The notes below the pieces were generated by a model. The model did no database searches. It was not told the DNA's origin and saw only the letters and a program-made list of their open reading frames with translations. From NCBI GenBank assembly GCA_964057225.1, contig OZ059896.1, positions 12,136,501 through 12,200,500 on the forward strand: DNA of 64,000 bases, in the 5' to 3' direction. Position 1 is the stretch's first letter. Every line of letters starts with the position of its first letter. Below, in pieces: positions 61,901-64,000 of the stretch. The DNA comes from Auanema rhodensis (Eukaryota > Nematoda > Chromadorea > Rhabditida > Rhabditidae). Position numbers and translations under genes: made by a program.

Positions 61901-64000
61901 CTAAACCATTTCACTCCATCTCTTTCATTTAATTCCATATTATAAACAATTTTATATTTCTACCACGAATTCATAACTTCATTTTTTAAATTTTTAATCA
62001 TTAAAAAACATTTAAATTTCAATATTGTGATGCTCAAAAACTGAAACATTTAAATATTTTGTATTTTCTAAACCATTTTACTCCATCGCTTTTATTTAAT
62101 CCCATATTTTAAACAATTTTATATTTCTACCACGAATTCATAACTTCATTTTTTAAATTTTTGATCATTAAAAAACATTTAAATTTCAATATTGTGATGC
62201 TCAAAAACTGAAACAGTTGAATATTTTGTATTTTCTAAACCATTTTACTCCATCGCTTTTATATTTCTACCGCTATTTCATAAATTCATTTTTTAAATTT
62301 TTAATCATTAAAAAACATATAAATTTCAATATTGTGATGCTCAAAAACTGAAACATTTAAATATTTTGTATTTTCTAAACCATTTCACTCCATCTCTTTC
62401 ATTTAATTCCATATTTTAAACAATTTTATATTTCTACCACGAATTCATAACTTCATTTTTTAAATTTTTGATCATTAAAAAACATTTAAATTTCAATATT
62501 GTGATGCTCAAAAACTGAAACAGTTGAATATTTTGTATTTTCTAAACCATTTTACTTCATATCTTTCATTTAATTACATATTTTAAACAATTTTATATTT
62601 CTACCACGAATTCATAACTTCATTTTTTAAATTTTTAATCATTAAAAAACATTTAAATTTCAATATTGTGATGCTCAAAAACTGAAACAGTTGAATATTT
62701 TGTAATTTCTAAACCATTTTACTCCATCGCTTTTATTTAATTCCATATTTTAAACAATTTTATATTTCTACCGCTATTTCATAATTTCATTTTTTAAATT
62801 TTTAATCATTAAAAAACATTTAAATTTCAATATTGTGATGCTCAAAAACTGAAACATTTAAATATTTTGTATTTTCTAAACCATTTCACTCCATCTCTTT
62901 CATTTAATTCCATATTTTAAACAATTTTATATTTCTACCACGAATTCATAACTTCATTTTTTAAATTTTTGATCATTAAAAAACATTTAAATTTCAATGT
63001 TGTGATGCTCAAAAACTGAAACAGTTGAATATTTTGTAATTTCTAAACCATTTTACTCCATCTCTTTCATTTAATTCCATATTTTAAACAATTTTATATT
63101 TCTACCTCGAATTCATAACTTCATTTTTCAAATTTTTAATCATTAAAAAACATTTAAATTTCAATATTGTGATGCTCAAAAACTGAAACATTTAAATATT
63201 TTGTATTTTCTAAACCATTTCACTCCATCTCTTTCATTTAATTCCATATTTTAAACAATTTTATATTTCTACCACGAATTCATAACTTCATTTTTTAAAT
63301 TTTTGATCATTAAAAAACATTTAAATTTCAATATTGTGATGCTCAAAAACTGAAACAGTTGAATATTTTGTAATTTCTAAACCATTTTACTCCATCGCTT
63401 TTATTTAATCCCATATTTTAAACAATTTTATATTTCTACCGCTATTTCATAATTTCATTTTTTAAATTTTTAATCATTAAAAAACATTCAAATTTCAATA
63501 TTGTGATGCTCAAAAACTGAAACAGTTGAATATTTTGTAATTTCTAAACCATTTTACTCCATCGCTTTTATTTAATTCCATATTTTAAACAATTTTATAT
63601 TTCTACCGCTATTTCATAATTTCATTCTTTAAATTTTTAATCATTAAAAAACATTTAAATTTCAATATTGTGATGCTCAAAAACTGAAACATTTAAATAT
63701 TTTGTAATTTCTAAACCATTTTACTTCATATCTTTCATTTAATTTCATATTTTAAACAATTTTATATTTCTACCACGAATTCATAACTTCATTTTTTAAA
63801 TTTTTAATCATTAAAAAACATTTAAATTTCAATATTGTGATGCTCAAAAACTGAAACAGTTGAATATTTTGTAATTTCTTAACCATTTTACTCCATCGCT
63901 TTTATTCAATCTCATATTTTAAACAATTTTATATTTCTACCGCTATTTCATAATTTCATTTTTTAAATTTTTAATCATTAAAAAACATTTAAATTTCAAT
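55940..64000. repeat. Higher-order duplication at 5263 bp, right tract
   Basis: About 2.4 kb from 55.94 kb recurs from 61.2 kb. Landmarks with exact 5263-bp offset: AATTTTTTATTTC (56351, 61614), CAGTTAAATATT (56618, 61881), ACCTCGAATTC (57841, 63104) and CATTCTTTAAA (58360, 63623). 5263 equals 29 x 167 + 3 x 140. Beyond about 58.4 kb the offset drops to 5096 (one monomer less), because the left copy carries one extra monomer. A third ACCTCG copy at 60793 gives partial periods of 2952 and 2311. Confidence 0.78.
58920..60220. repeat. Tandem higher-order repeat, 641-bp unit
   Basis: A four-monomer unit (3 x 167 + 140) is repeated in tandem: TCTATCACGAATTC at 59481 and 60122, short monomers at 59302 and 59943, and TTACTTCATATC near 58960 and 59601. 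This is the shortest multi-monomer unit in the window. Confidence 0.78.

Larger units (their letters stand above)
54611..64000. repeat. 167-bp AT-rich satellite, right tract
   Basis: 9390 bp of the same satellite, continuing past the window edge. The length equals 53 x 167 + 4 x 140 - 21, exactly as predicted from monomer phase 26 at 54611 and phase 4 at 64000. Four short monomers lie at about 56991, 59302, 59943 and 62253. There is no gene. Higher-order structure is present and listed separately. Confidence 0.97.

Noticed and set aside
1..64000. Claim that the satellite is the centromere because its unit is 167 bp
   Set aside because: Monomer length alone is not evidence, and many nematodes are holocentric; no chromatin data are available here.

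Overview
The window is eukaryotic heterochromatin, most likely from a nematode. About 46.4 kb of the 64 kb is one very AT-rich tandem satellite with a 167-bp monomer. It is interrupted by two full-length, same-orientation (minus-strand) copies of one BEL/Pao-type LTR retrotransposon. The nematode assignment is an inference: the retroelement polyprotein ends in an envelope-like region with a phlebovirus-Gc-like fusion loop, a combination known from nematode BEL/Pao elements such as Tas and Cer7. No host gene, tRNA gene, rRNA gene or CRISPR array is visible.

Layout: satellite 1-685; element A 686-9472; satellite 9473-45825; element B 45826-54610; satellite 54611-64000. Each element is about 8.79 kb with 532-533 bp LTRs (TG...CA ends), a short target-site duplication, a primer binding site directly after the 5' LTR, and a single uninterrupted 2578-codon reading frame. 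That frame reads Gag (three zinc knuckles), aspartic protease, reverse transcriptase, RNase H, integrase, DUF5641-like domain, then a Gn/Gc-like envelope. The LTRs of each copy differ at one base by eye, so both insertions are young and both look coding-competent. The copies differ from each other at about two dozen bases and nine residues, with a higher density in env.

Unusual features of the element: the start codon lies inside the 5' LTR, 40 bases before the PBS, so the frame reads through the PBS. A tRNA-Gly-like segment lies in antisense exactly at this start codon. There is no canonical polypurine tract. Env is fused in frame to Pol.

The satellite is strikingly regular. Phase bookkeeping by hand shows that all three tracts are explained exactly by two monomer lengths, 167 bp and a 27-bp-deleted 140-bp form (13 copies). 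Variant monomers form nested higher-order repeats whose periods (641, 1643, 1670, 2672, 2812, 2952, 5263 and 7461 bp) are all integer sums of 167 and 140. The retroelements are not part of these duplicated units, so they landed after the local amplifications.

All work was done by eye; domain names rest on motif recognition, not on database searches.
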